The notes under the pieces are model-generated. The model ran no database searches, was not told where the DNA came from, and worked only from the letters and a program-made list of their open reading frames with translations. From the NCBI RefSeq assembly GCF_019090165.1, contig NZ_JAHRIB010000152.1, positions 310,001 to 374,000 on the forward strand: a stretch of DNA of 64,000 nt, given 5' to 3'. Each line of letters begins with the position of its first letter. Position 1 is the stretch's first letter. This document shows, piece after piece, positions 23,601 through 30,613 of the stretch. This stretch comes from Streptomyces sp. BV286. Its GTDB lineage: Bacteria > Actinomycetota > Actinomycetes > Streptomycetales > Streptomycetaceae. Made by a program: the position numbers and the translations under genes.

Positions 23601-23878
23601 CCGCCCGGCTCTTCGGCCTGGACGACGACCTCGGCACGGTCCGCCCGGGCAGGCTCGCCGACCTGACCGTGGTGGACGGCGACCCCTTCACCGACTTCGA
23701 CACGCTCGTACGGACGGTCGCCGTGCTCCGGGGCGGGGTCCCTTACACGACCGCCGGCCTGGTGGCCGCGTACGGGCCCACGTCCTCGTCCGCCACCCGG
23801 CGGGCGACGGACGAGGAGGACTGGCTGGAGGCGGGACGGCTGATGAAGCGGGACGGGTGCTGCGACGTGGGCCACTGA
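20687..23878 (+). CDS. Tat-exported PD40 beta-propeller fused to amidohydrolase
   Basis: This 1063-residue protein starts with a Tat signal (TRRRLLAAAGATGAVTAMGG). Residues about 45-640 contain repeated WSPDGTRIAFAS-type PD40/TolB blades, consistent with one or two beta-propellers. Residues about 645-1040 form an amidohydrolase, with the first metal site TVVPGLWDTHTHPW, a catalytic-type Lys in WDFVKTYVR, a later H (GSHLLSPG) and Asp (VALGTDQPLLP). The likely role is hydrolysis of a peptide- or amide-like molecule outside the cell. The length matches TolB-amidohydrolase fusions found in actinobacteria. It is monocistronic and converges on the tyrosinase operon. Confidence 0.88.
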   Translation: MDRDRGNAALPLTRRRLLAAAGATGAVTAMGGTPAAASPHAELSLTFTEATNGSASLAPGGDRLIAEIQNVLWSLPRTGGSAVPLTPADLEPNRPVYAPDGGLVAFCAYRGGGFHIWTMRPDGSDLRRRTDGPFDDRGPAWSPDGTRIAFASERGGDPVTGSPYRVHVLDLRTGDIRRVTGLPGQAGPLQEGAWEDFDPTWSPDGTRILFVRAKGVTTANGAGLDARTVAAVPADGAGPVAVEHTDTTGAQILTPALAPDGRRLAYLRTTAAPHGSCTLVVDGEPVAVVGDVAPVPPRWTAPDRLLLTVDGAFTLVRPRTPAETDVIPFEGVLPVDRPRYRVKEYDLGEGRARPVRGIHLPALSPDGRHIAFAALNSLWLADTSGGRAPRRLRRAAATEYLLGPSWSRDGRALVYADDRDGLLGVYRRDPATGEETALATGGRVHPALSPDGTRLACLDLTGRLVVRDLDSGAERVLATPLGAGGLPGRPSWSPDGRYLAFCDRNRLNLRFREGYNLVRVVDTTTGTARLHAVAPHVSLADRYDSGPVWSPDGRWMAVIVESALCLLPVAPDGTPRGALRTLTTEPADHPSWSGDSKTLLYLSGARLRLIGVGGGPARTVRVPLDQRRPVPADTVVHAGRLWDGTGESVRDDVDIVVRRGRVTAVEPHRRRGAVTRIDASERTVVPGLWDTHTHPWQVTYGGRQTVGQLTYGITTAVSLGGFAHEQARIREAVTAGQLAGPRLLTTGELLDGSRVAYSMGRAHRTRDGLRRSLERGAALDWDFVKTYVRAPGWVMEEAARFGHERLGVRSGSHLLSPGVQLGQDLTTHLQATQRAESGHAITPSGRAHQDLLEIYTARGVGFGLIATPFTSAPLLGADPALADDPRVTAVMPPWDAALVRQGAGVAPTQAQLATLRAETDIYRRILAEGGLVALGTDQPLLPVGLSLHLGLRALHRGGLSPAEALRTVTVLPARLFGLDDDLGTVRPGRLADLTVVDGDPFTDFDTLVRTVAVLRGGVPYTTAGLVAAYGPTSSSATRRATDEEDWLEAGRLMKRDGCCDVGH

Positions 23879-23908
23879 GGAGCCACGGGCACAGACCCGT
23901 CACGGAAA

Positions 23909-23949
23909 CGGCGGGGCCGCCCCCGGTCGGGTCGCGGACGGCCCCGCCG
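23909..23949. terminator. Hairpin terminator between amidohydrolase and melC2
   Basis: An 11-bp perfect stem (23909-23919 with 23939-23949) encloses a 19-base loop. It lies in the 76-base gap between two converging genes and can serve both. Confidence 0.65.
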
Positions 23950-23954
23950 ACCGG

Positions 23955-24779
23955 TCAGGCGGTGTCGAACGTGTAGTGGGCCGTGTGGTCCAGCAGATCG
24001 GCGGGTGCGGTGTCGTTCCACGGCTTCATGCGCTCGTCGCGGTCGATGACGTCCGGTGTGCCCGCGGTCGGCAGGTAGCCGGAGTCCGGGTGTCTGCGCT
24101 GCCACTCGGCCCACAGCTTGTCGATGTAGGCGTGGTGCAGCCAGAAGACCGGGTCGTTGGGGGAGACGCCCGTGGCCATCTGCCCGCCCACCCACACGTG
24201 GACCCTGTTGTGCAGGTTGACTCCGCGCCAGCCCTCGAGATGGTTGCGGAAGCCGTCGGACGCGCTGTTCCACGGCGCCATGTCATAGGTGGACATGGCG
24301 AGCACCGACTCGACCTCGGCGCCGGTCGGCAGAGGCCGTCCGTTGCCGCCGAGCGAGCGGCGCAGATACGTGCGGGCGTCGACCCGCACGGATATGGGCC
24401 AGTTTCCGGCGGCCGCGGCGAACGGCCCCTCCATCACCCGTCCGTCGACGGCGCGTCCCGTGCCGCCGAGGAAGTCCGGCGCCCACAGGCCGGAGCGGGC
24501 CGTCCGGTCGGTGGTCCAGTCCCAGTACGGCAGCGCCACGGAGGCGTCGACGGCCTGCAGGGCCCGTTCGAACTCGAGGAGGAACCTGCGGTGCCAGGGG
24601 AGGAACGAGGGCGAACGGTGGCCCACCCGTTCGGAGGTGTCGGTGTCGCTGAGGATGAACGCGTTGTGGGTCGTGACGAAGGCGTCGTACCGGCCGGTCC
24701 GCTTGAGCTCGAGAAACGCGGCGACCAGCCGGCGCTTCTCGTCCGCGGTCAGGTTCGCCTGGTTCTTGCGTACGGTCAT
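23955..24779 (-). CDS. melC2: Tyrosinase MelC2
   Basis: This 274-residue copper enzyme oxidises tyrosine and DOPA to quinones, the first steps of melanin formation. The copper-A histidines fall exactly where expected: His38 (VTTHNAF), His54 (VGHRSPSF) and His63 (LPWHRRF). The copper-B histidines are in NLHNRVHVWVGG and WLHHAYIDKLW. Length matches the roughly 273 residues of other Streptomyces tyrosinases. It has no signal peptide of its own and is carried out of the cell by MelC1. It follows melC1 after 27 bases. Confidence 0.96.
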   Translation of the reverse strand: MTVRKNQANLTADEKRRLVAAFLELKRTGRYDAFVTTHNAFILSDTDTSERVGHRSPSFLPWHRRFLLEFERALQAVDASVALPYWDWTTDRTARSGLWAPDFLGGTGRAVDGRVMEGPFAAAAGNWPISVRVDARTYLRRSLGGNGRPLPTGAEVESVLAMSTYDMAPWNSASDGFRNHLEGWRGVNLHNRVHVWVGGQMATGVSPNDPVFWLHHAYIDKLWAEWQRRHPDSGYLPTAGTPDVIDRDERMKPWNDTAPADLLDHTAHYTFDTA

Positions 24780-24806
24780 GAGAAATGAACTCCAGTGCCG
24801 GGAAGG

Positions 24807-25163
24807 TCAGTTGAACGGGACGAGCGGGGCTCCCTGGAGCTCCTCCACCGCGGCGCGGGCCGCCGCGCGCGGGCTCGCCACCGGGTCGTAGTGGCTCACG
24901 ACGCTGATCCAGGTGCCGTCGGCGTTGCGCATCAGGTGCAGCTCGGCGCCGTCGACGAACACCGTGTAGCCGGCCCCGTGGTGGTGATGGCCGCCTGTCG
25001 GCCGGCCCGTTATCCGACGGCCCTTGTAGACCTCGTCGAAGGCGGTGGGCCCGTCGTGGCGGTCCGCTGCGGACTCGTGCGAAGGGGCGGCGGCCAGGGT
25101 GCCGGCGGTGACGGCCAGTCCGGCCGCGCCCTGCAGGGCACGGCGGCGGGTGGGATGCGGCAT
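24807..25163 (-). CDS. melC1: Tyrosinase co-factor / caddie protein MelC1
   Basis: This 118-residue protein delivers copper to MelC2 and takes it through the Tat pathway. It begins with a Tat signal (TRRRALQGAAGLAVTAGTLA). The mature part has the MelC1 signature FDEVYKGRRITG, then a His-rich metal segment GGHHHHGAGYTVFVDGAELH. It is the first gene of the melC operon. Two inverted repeats upstream (25187-25220 and 25221-25258) lie where the leader or operator should be. Confidence 0.95.
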   Translation of the reverse strand: MPHPTRRRALQGAAGLAVTAGTLAAAPSHESAADRHDGPTAFDEVYKGRRITGRPTGGHHHHGAGYTVFVDGAELHLMRNADGTWISVVSHYDPVASPRAAARAAVEELQGAPLVPFN

Positions 25164-25186
25164 ACGGAGACGTCCTCGTACTCGGT

Positions 25187-25220
25187 CCCGGCGGCAGAAG
25201 CGGTCGCATATGCCGCCGGG
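25187..25220. repeat. 10-bp inverted repeat in the melC leader
   Basis: CCCGGCGGCA at 25187-25196 is exactly complementary to 25211-25220, with a 14-base loop. It begins 24 bases upstream of the melC1 start codon, so it may be an operator or a leader hairpin. Confidence 0.5.
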
Positions 25221-25258
25221 AAGGGATCGATTGGCGATTCGTATGCCTATCGACCCTT
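25221..25258. repeat. Second inverted repeat upstream of melC1
   Basis: AAGGGATCGAT (25221-25231) pairs with ATCGACCCTT (25249-25258) except for one bulged A. It adjoins the first repeat directly and lies in a locally A/T-richer stretch where the melC promoter is expected. Confidence 0.4.
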
Positions 25259-26195
25259 TGGCCGAGCAGGGAAGTCGGGACTGCTTGGTTGGCTACGATC
25301 AGGACAATTGCCCACATGTCATACAGGATTGAACAAGGGTGATCTTGCTGTGCGGAGGCCTCCGGAGAGCCTTCGGGCGCAACTTCGCTCCCCAGTGGGG
25401 TCCGTGGCGATGATCTTGCGGGTTCCCGGACATGTCCGTGGTGTCGCTCACGTCCGAAAACTGACGTGAATTCCCACCATGGGTCGGTCTTCCCCGCTGC
25501 GGCGCACGGCCTCGTGAGCGTTCGAACGAAACGTGGTGCCCACCCCCGCTTCCGACGTGGATTCACTCCTGGACCGACGCCCCTGGCTCGCGGCGGCGTC
25601 CGCCGCGCCCTCCTCGCGATCGGGCAACCGGCTTCCCGGGCAGGGCAGTTGGAACCGGATCATCCGCAAACGCACCGAGAGTCGCCGCGCCTCGCCGTGG
25701 CCGATCGTGCGCTGCCGCAACTAATGTGATGAAAGAGGGCCACAGCGGCCCTACGTCGGGATACGCTGCCCGGCGCACCCCACGTTCGAGTCCGCGCACG
25801 TGGGGGCCGGTCACCCCGGCCTGCTCGTGTGCGGGTTCAGCGGAGCCCCAACGCGAGAGACATACCGTCCGGTCTGACGCACCACCCTCACCGTGACCCG
25901 GTGAGCCCAGCCGATCCCGGAAGGCTTCACGCAGCCGGGCTCCGGTCAACCTCGGCGCCCCGCCTCCGGTCCGTACGCGCAGTGCGGCCCTTCGGGTACG
26001 GCGCCCCGAACCCCCGTCAGGGCAGCCTCGGCTCGACCTCGGCACCGAACAGAACGCACCAGGGACTCCGCCAGGATCCGTGTGCCGCGGGCGGCTCCAT
26101 CACGACCTGCCGGTCCGGCCGGGATCGGGCGACGCCCTTCCGGTGCGCAGCCGGCCGCCGAGTTCCACCGACTGCCTGTCATCCAGTGAGGAACG
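25259..26195. other. Gene-poor region between melC and the ChvE-like gene
   Basis: About 940 bases hold several short open frames on both strands, but none has a good start site, a recognisable domain or consistent codon bias. A small hairpin (AGGGCC, 5 bases, GGCCCT) is at 25736-25752. The last 100 bases before 26196 must contain the promoter of the binding-protein gene. It may be decayed coding DNA; I could not identify any parent gene. Confidence 0.5.
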
Positions 26196-27293
26196 ATGAG
26201 CATGCGCGCCCGCACCACCGTAGCTGCGGCCATTTCGACGGTCCTGGCCATCTCCCTCACCGCTTGCGGTGAGGACTCCGACACCGGCAGCGGCGGCGAA
26301 GCGGCGTCCGTCGGCATCGCCATGCCCACCAAGACGTCACAGCGGTGGATCAACGACGGCCAGAACATGGTCGACGAGCTCAAGGGGTTCGGCTACACCA
26401 CCACCCTCAAGTACGCCGACAACGACCCGAAGAACCAGGTCGCGCAGATTCAGGCCATGATCGACAGCGGCGTCGACGCCCTGGTCATCGCCTCGGTCAA
26501 CGGCAAGGTGTTCGCCGACGTCCTGGAGAAGGCGGAATCCGCCAACATCCCGGTGATCGCCTACGACCGGCTGATACTCGGGACCCCGAACGTCGACTAC
26601 TACGCGACCTTCGACAACGTGAAGGTCGGCACGCTGCAGGCCGACTTCATCACGGAGAGCCTCGGGCTCGTCAACGGCAGTGGGAAGGGCCCGTTCACCG
26701 TCGAGCTCTTCGCCGGTTCTCCCGACGACAACAACACGCGCTACTTCTACGAGGCCTCGATGGAGGTCCTGGAGCCGTACATCCAGAACGGCGACCTGAT
26801 CGTCAGATCCGGCGAGACCGAGCTCGACGAGATCACCACCCTGCGCTGGGACGGCCCCACGGCGGAGAAGCGCATGAACAAGCTCCTCGACTCGGAGTAC
26901 ACCGACCAGGACGTCGACGCGATCCTCTCCCCGTACGACGGCATGTCGATCGGCATCATCAAGGCGCTGAAGGAACACGGTTACGGGGCGCCGGGGAAGC
27001 CGCTGCCCATCATCACGGGTCAGGACGCCGAGGTGCCCTCGATCAAGTCGATCATGGAGGGTGACCAGTCCCAGACCGTCTACAAGGACACCCGCGAGCT
27101 GGCGCTGGTCACCGCGTACATGGTCAACTCGATGGTTCACAACAAGAAGCCGGCGCTCAACGACACCCGGACGTACGACAACGGGAAGAAGGTCGTCCCC
27201 GCGTACCTCCTGGAGCCGGTGAGCGTCGACAAGGCCAACTACGAGCAGGTGCTCGTCGACTCGGGTTACCTCAAGAAGAGCGACCTGAAGTGA
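26196..27293 (+). CDS. ChvE-like multiple-sugar-binding lipoprotein (orphan)
   Basis: This 365-residue protein is a family 2 periplasmic-type sugar receptor close to Agrobacterium ChvE, which with GguA (ATPase) and GguB (permease) imports several monosaccharides. The lipobox SLTAC places the lipidated Cys at residue 24. The mature protein shows VGIAMPTKTSQRWINDGQNM, VIASVNGKVFADVLEKA, VIAYDRLI and VELFAGSPDDNNT. ATG 26196 follows a GAGGAA site. No gguA or gguB homologue follows; a very strong terminator comes straight after the gene, so this copy is monocistronic. It may serve a transporter encoded elsewhere or act as a sensor component. Confidence 0.9.
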   Translation: MSMRARTTVAAAISTVLAISLTACGEDSDTGSGGEAASVGIAMPTKTSQRWINDGQNMVDELKGFGYTTTLKYADNDPKNQVAQIQAMIDSGVDALVIASVNGKVFADVLEKAESANIPVIAYDRLILGTPNVDYYATFDNVKVGTLQADFITESLGLVNGSGKGPFTVELFAGSPDDNNTRYFYEASMEVLEPYIQNGDLIVRSGETELDEITTLRWDGPTAEKRMNKLLDSEYTDQDVDAILSPYDGMSIGIIKALKEHGYGAPGKPLPIITGQDAEVPSIKSIMEGDQSQTVYKDTRELALVTAYMVNSMVHNKKPALNDTRTYDNGKKVVPAYLLEPVSVDKANYEQVLVDSGYLKKSDLK

Positions 27294-27306
27294 AGTGAGC
27301 CGGTGC

Positions 27307-27350
27307 ACGCGTGCGGGGCGGGGAGAGAGATCTCCCCGCCCCGCACGCGT
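27307..27350 (+). terminator. Strong hairpin terminator after the ChvE-like gene
   Basis: A perfect 20-bp stem (27307-27326 with 27331-27350) with a GAGA loop begins 13 bases after the stop at 27293. It also sits just past the end of the converging secreted-protein gene (27391), so it probably stops both transcripts. Confidence 0.9.
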
Positions 27351-27390
27351 TCGGGTGGGCGCCGTCGGTCCGGGCCGCCGTCGGCCGCCG

Positions 27391-28056
27391 TCAGTTGACG
27401 AAGACCGTCGGGCTGCCCTCCTGCGTCGTGTCGGTGACCGGGGCGTACTTGGCGGTGAAGAAGCCGTTGCTGAAGCACAGCGACGAGCCGGAGAACTTCG
27501 TGAACTGCTGGTTCGCGAAGGCGATGCTGTTGTCGACGTTGCTCGACGTGCCCGACAGGCTGGGCGCCCGGTAGACACAGTTGATGCTGCCGAGCAGCGT
27601 CCGCAGCACGACGGTCGTCTGGATGGACGAGCCGGCGGCCGGGGTGATGGTGACCGCGCCCTCGGAGGTCACGGCCGTGGTGTAGGGCAGGTTGTCGACC
27701 GTGATGCGGGTGACGCCGAGCACCCCGATGACGTTGCTGGTGCAACTGGCGCTGTCGAAGGTGTGACTGGTGACCGACTCGGTGGCCGTGCCCGGCGCGG
27801 CCGGGTTGTCGACGACCTCGGCGACGAAGGCGGACGACGAGCAGGAGAGGCCGCTCGTGCCGGTGGCGCTGGAGTAGAGCGTGGCGTTGGTGCCGGCGGC
27901 CAGCGAGGCGCTGAGGACGTCACCGGCGGCGACGGCCGTGCCGGCGGGGCCGCCGGTGGTCAGGACCGAGCCGTCGGCGGCCGAGGCCGGGCCGGCCGCG
28001 GAGAGGGCGAGGGCCGTGACCGCCGCGGCCAGGGCAAGGGAAGTCCGAGTACGCAT
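27391..28056 (-). CDS. Secreted hypothetical protein
   Basis: This 221-residue protein begins with a Sec signal (SLALAAAVTALALSAAGPASA, cleavage before ADGS). The mature part is rich in Thr, Ser, Ala and Val, with several beta-strand-like stretches and five cysteines (in GLSCSSSAF, SASCTSN, SINCVYR, SSLCFSN), compatible with disulfides in an all-beta extracellular domain. I do not recognise the family. ATG 28054-28056 has GAGG upstream. A 700-base leader with notable palindromes separates it from the divergent DUF6230 gene. Confidence 0.75.
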   Translation of the reverse strand: MRTRTSLALAAAVTALALSAAGPASAADGSVLTTGGPAGTAVAAGDVLSASLAAGTNATLYSSATGTSGLSCSSSAFVAEVVDNPAAPGTATESVTSHTFDSASCTSNVIGVLGVTRITVDNLPYTTAVTSEGAVTITPAAGSSIQTTVVLRTLLGSINCVYRAPSLSGTSSNVDNSIAFANQQFTKFSGSSLCFSNGFFTAKYAPVTDTTQEGSPTVFVN

Positions 28057-28426
28057 GAGGGTGCCTCATTCTGGAGGTGGGGTGGGGAGAGAGTGCCGGC
28101 GCCGGCCCGTCGCGCCTTCTCCGTACGCGACGGGCCGGCGATGGCTGCCGGGTGGTTGGCCGGGGGCGTCGACGGACGGCCTCCGGCACGGGACCGGCGG
28201 TAGGGCGACCGGACGCGGTCCCGGAGGGGAAGCGACCGTGCCGGTGCCATGGAGGGGTGGATGCGGATCGCACGTGCGGTCGGCCTGCTGGTAGTGGTCG
28301 GTCGACCGCCTGACCGGCCTGTCGGCCGTGTGGCGGGATGGTGCCCGGGAGTCGACGTGCGCCGCTGGACGGATCCGGCGCCACGGATCCGTGCGTAACC
28401 AGGGAGAGTTCTAGACCTGAGTGATG

Positions 28427-28463
28427 TTCAACGTCAAGATGCTGTAAGGAAGTTGACGTTGAA
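28427..28463. repeat. 11-bp perfect inverted repeat TTCAACGTCAA / TTGACGTTGAA
   Basis: The arms at 28427-28437 and 28453-28463 are exactly complementary with a 15-base spacer. On either strand the arm reads TTGACGTTGAA, which contains a -35-like TTGACG. On the minus strand TTGACG is followed after 18 bases by TAGAAC, a plausible promoter reading towards the secreted-protein gene. It could be an operator overlapping a promoter. Confidence 0.55.
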
Positions 28464-28468
28464 TCAGT

Positions 28469-28482
28469 GATCGGGCCCGATC
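28469..28482. repeat. 14-base perfect palindrome GATCGGGCCCGATC
   Basis: This palindrome stands six bases beyond the 11-bp inverted repeat. Two dyads within 56 bases suggest a protein-binding region rather than chance. No regulator gene is adjacent. Confidence 0.45.
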
Positions 28483-28598
28483 GTCGGCCGGTGCGTGCCG
28501 CAGGGGCTCCGGGCTGCGGGGGAGTGTCTTTCCCGGAGCTGCGGGAGGGGCCCTCCACGCCTTCGTCACATCTCCAACGTCCTTTTCGCACAAGGTGC

Positions 28599-28628
28599 TT
28601 GACCCTCGCCCCTTACCGCGGGTAACTT
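28599..28628 (+). promoter_or_regulatory. Candidate promoter for DUF6230-DUF6114
   Basis: TTGACC (28599-28604), an 18-base spacer and TAACTT (28623-28628) form a sigma-70-like promoter about 145 bases before the DUF6230 start. The -10 region lies inside a small dyad TTACC-GCG-GGTAA. Confidence 0.45.
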
Positions 28629-28772
28629 CCGTCGCGGCTACTGCTGCGTAACCTGAAAGCCCTTGCACCCGCCGGGAGGTGTGGGGAGGCGTGCGCCGCA
28701 TTCGCTGTCCGCGCCAGGACAACGTGCCACTTGAAGCCCTACCCGCGTTGACCATGCCCCTGGGAGCAGAAA

Positions 28773-29465
28773 ATGGCCTCGTCCTCGGACGCCGTCTCGT
28801 CCGCCGGTTCCACCCCTGAGCCTTCCGAAGTGCCGGAAAGCGGTTCCATGTCACACACCCCTGGCACCCCCGAGAGACGCGGGCGGGTGCGGCTGCGCCG
28901 GGCCGCGGTGATGGGCGTCCCCGCCACCGCGATCGCCGCCACACTCATGATCCTCACCGCCGAGGGGGCCCTGGGTGTGCAGTTCGCGATATCCGGCATG
29001 CCCTTCACCGTCACCGCGACGAACCTCGACGGCGAGGGCTTCGCGCAGTTCGGTTCCCTCGACCAGATGGCCGAGGGCAGCCCCAACGAGGGTGACACCG
29101 GCGGCCAGGTCCTGGTGGTGGTGTCCGCGATCAAGAAGGCGACCCTGACCAAGCTCTGCCAGAGCGTCGACCTCGGTGGCACGAACCTGCTCATCACTGC
29201 CGGCGCGGGGTCGCAGCCGGTGTCGGCGACCAACCTCACGACCGACTCCACCGAGCTGTCGGGTGACGCGGCCTTCGACAACATCGAGATCGGCAACGAC
29301 GCCAGCACGCTCAACAAGTCCCACACGCGGGGCTCGGCGGGCGTCTTCAGCCAGCAGGCGGACACCGTCCACATCTCCAACCTGCGGCAGACCAACTACG
29401 CCACCACGGCGGCCGTGTTCAAGCTTCCCGGTCTGAAGCTGCGCTTCAGCGACAAGGGTTGCTGA
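28773..29465 (+). CDS. DUF6230 family exported/membrane-anchored protein
   Basis: This 230-residue protein has a polar Ser/Pro-rich N-terminus, a basic stretch (RRGRVRLRRAA) and one hydrophobic segment (AAVMGVPATAIAATLMILTA). A 160-residue outer domain of beta type follows (FAISGMPFTVTATNLDGEGF), with two cysteines. This matches the actinobacterial DUF6230 family, older records of which are named cholesterol esterase without clear support. Its stop overlaps the ATG of the DUF6114 gene, a pairing seen repeatedly in Streptomyces. The function is unknown; a surface or envelope role is likely. Confidence 0.85.
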   Translation: MASSSDAVSSAGSTPEPSEVPESGSMSHTPGTPERRGRVRLRRAAVMGVPATAIAATLMILTAEGALGVQFAISGMPFTVTATNLDGEGFAQFGSLDQMAEGSPNEGDTGGQVLVVVSAIKKATLTKLCQSVDLGGTNLLITAGAGSQPVSATNLTTDSTELSGDAAFDNIEIGNDASTLNKSHTRGSAGVFSQQADTVHISNLRQTNYATTAAVFKLPGLKLRFSDKGC

Positions 29466-29860
29466 TGGTCGCCTTCCGGCGCTGGCGTGCGGCCCGCCCG
29501 TTCTGGGGCGGGCTGCTGCTCGCTCTGGGCGGGGCGGAGATCCTGCTCACGCAGAAGGCGTCGTTGAAGGTCGTCATGCACATCGGCATGCAGGGCCTGG
29601 CCGGCTATCTCCTGCCCCTCCTGATGCTGATCTGCGGGCTGCTGATCCTCTTCAACCCCGCGCAGCGCCTCTTCTACTCGGTCCTCGGCGTCCTGTTCTC
29701 CCTGGGCACCTGGCTCACCTCGAACCTGGGCGGATTCTTCATCGGTCTCCTCCTCGGTGTCGTCGGCAGTTGTCTCGCCTTCGGCTGGCTGCCGAACCAG
29801 GAGCCGCGCCCCGCCCGTTCGTGGCGCCGCCGCAGCAGGGAGCCCGTGAGTCAGCCGTGA
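29465..29860 (+). CDS. DUF6114 family membrane protein
   Basis: This 131-residue protein has four hydrophobic segments (including FWGGLLLALGGAEILLTQKA and LPLLMLICGLLILFNPAQRL) and a basic C-terminal tail. It is the usual partner of DUF6230. Its ATG shares one base with the stop of the upstream gene (TGATG), so translation is coupled. The two products probably form one envelope complex; this is inferred from the recurrent pairing. Confidence 0.87.
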   Translation: MVAFRRWRAARPFWGGLLLALGGAEILLTQKASLKVVMHIGMQGLAGYLLPLLMLICGLLILFNPAQRLFYSVLGVLFSLGTWLTSNLGGFFIGLLLGVVGSCLAFGWLPNQEPRPARSWRRRSREPVSQP

Positions 29861-29865
29861 CGTGT

Positions 29866-29892
29866 CGGGGGTGCCACCGGGTGGCACCCCCG
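29866..29892. terminator. Hairpin terminator between DUF6114 and alkB genes
   Basis: A perfect 12-bp stem (29866-29877 with 29881-29892) with a CGG loop occupies nearly the whole 35-base gap between two converging genes. Confidence 0.85.
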
Positions 29893-29895
29893 CGG

Positions 29896-30522
29896 TCACT
29901 GCACTCCGTGCGGCCGGAACTGGACACTGACGCGAGGGCCCGCGGCCCGCGCGCTCTTGGGGATCGCGTGCTCCCAGGTGCGCTGGCAGGAGCCGCCCAT
30001 CACGATCAGGTCGCCGTGTCCGAGCGGGCGCCGCACCACTGCGCCGCCGCGCCGGGGCCGCAGCAGCAGATCCCGCGGAGCCCCCACGGACAGGATCGCG
30101 ACCATCGTGTCCTGGTGCGCACCGCGGCCGGTCCGGTCCCCGTGCCAGGCGACGCTGTCGCGGCCGTCCCGGTAGTAGCAGAGCCCGGCCGTGGTGAACG
30201 GTTCGCCCAACTCCTCGGCGTAGTGGCCGGACAGGGCGTCCCGCGCCTCGTCGAGGACGGGATGCGGCAGGGCGTCGGCCGCCCGGTAGAACGCCAGCAG
30301 CCGTGGCACGTCCACCGTGTGTTCGTACATCTGGCGTCGCTCGGCCCGCCACGGCACCTCGTCCGCCAGTCGGGCGAAGAGGGCGTCCGCCCCGTGGAGC
30401 CAGCCGGGCAGCAGGTCGATCCACGCCCCGTCGCCGAGCGCGGTCCGGCGCAGCCCGCCGAGCGGGTCGAGACGGATGGCGTCGCTCTGGTCGAACAGTG
30501 AACCCTGGAGATGCGTGGACAT
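29896..30522 (-). CDS. AlkB-type alpha-ketoglutarate-dependent dioxygenase
   Basis: This 208-residue cytoplasmic Fe(II)/2-oxoglutarate enzyme should remove alkyl groups from damaged bases in DNA or RNA. The iron ligands are in SVAWHGDRTG (HxD) and TWEHAIPK (second His), and the 2-oxoglutarate arginines are in RVSVQFRPHG. Length is normal for bacterial AlkB. No ada or other repair gene is beside it. ATG 30520-30522 lies just after GGAGG. Confidence 0.92.
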   Translation of the reverse strand: MSTHLQGSLFDQSDAIRLDPLGGLRRTALGDGAWIDLLPGWLHGADALFARLADEVPWRAERRQMYEHTVDVPRLLAFYRAADALPHPVLDEARDALSGHYAEELGEPFTTAGLCYYRDGRDSVAWHGDRTGRGAHQDTMVAILSVGAPRDLLLRPRRGGAVVRRPLGHGDLIVMGGSCQRTWEHAIPKSARAAGPRVSVQFRPHGVQ

Positions 30523-30613
30523 GCCTCCAGGCTACCCGCAGATTCGAATGCGTGTGCTATTGGTGTCGAGGGCAGGGCGAGACGGGCAGGGCAAGACCGG
30601 TAGGGCCGACGCG

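Larger units (their letters stand above)
28057..28772. promoter_or_regulatory. Long divergent intergenic region with palindromes
   Basis: This 716-base spacer between two divergent exported-protein genes has no convincing gene. Its middle (28410-28470) is much richer in A/T than the surroundings. It carries an 11-bp inverted repeat, a 14-base palindrome, and a candidate promoter for the DUF6230 gene; these are listed separately. GTAAC occurs three times (around 28395, 28622 and 28648). Confidence 0.6.

Noticed and set aside
25466..25729. Short open frames on both strands in the gene-poor region
   Set aside because: No ribosome-binding site, no known motif and mutually overlapping frames; none could be preferred.
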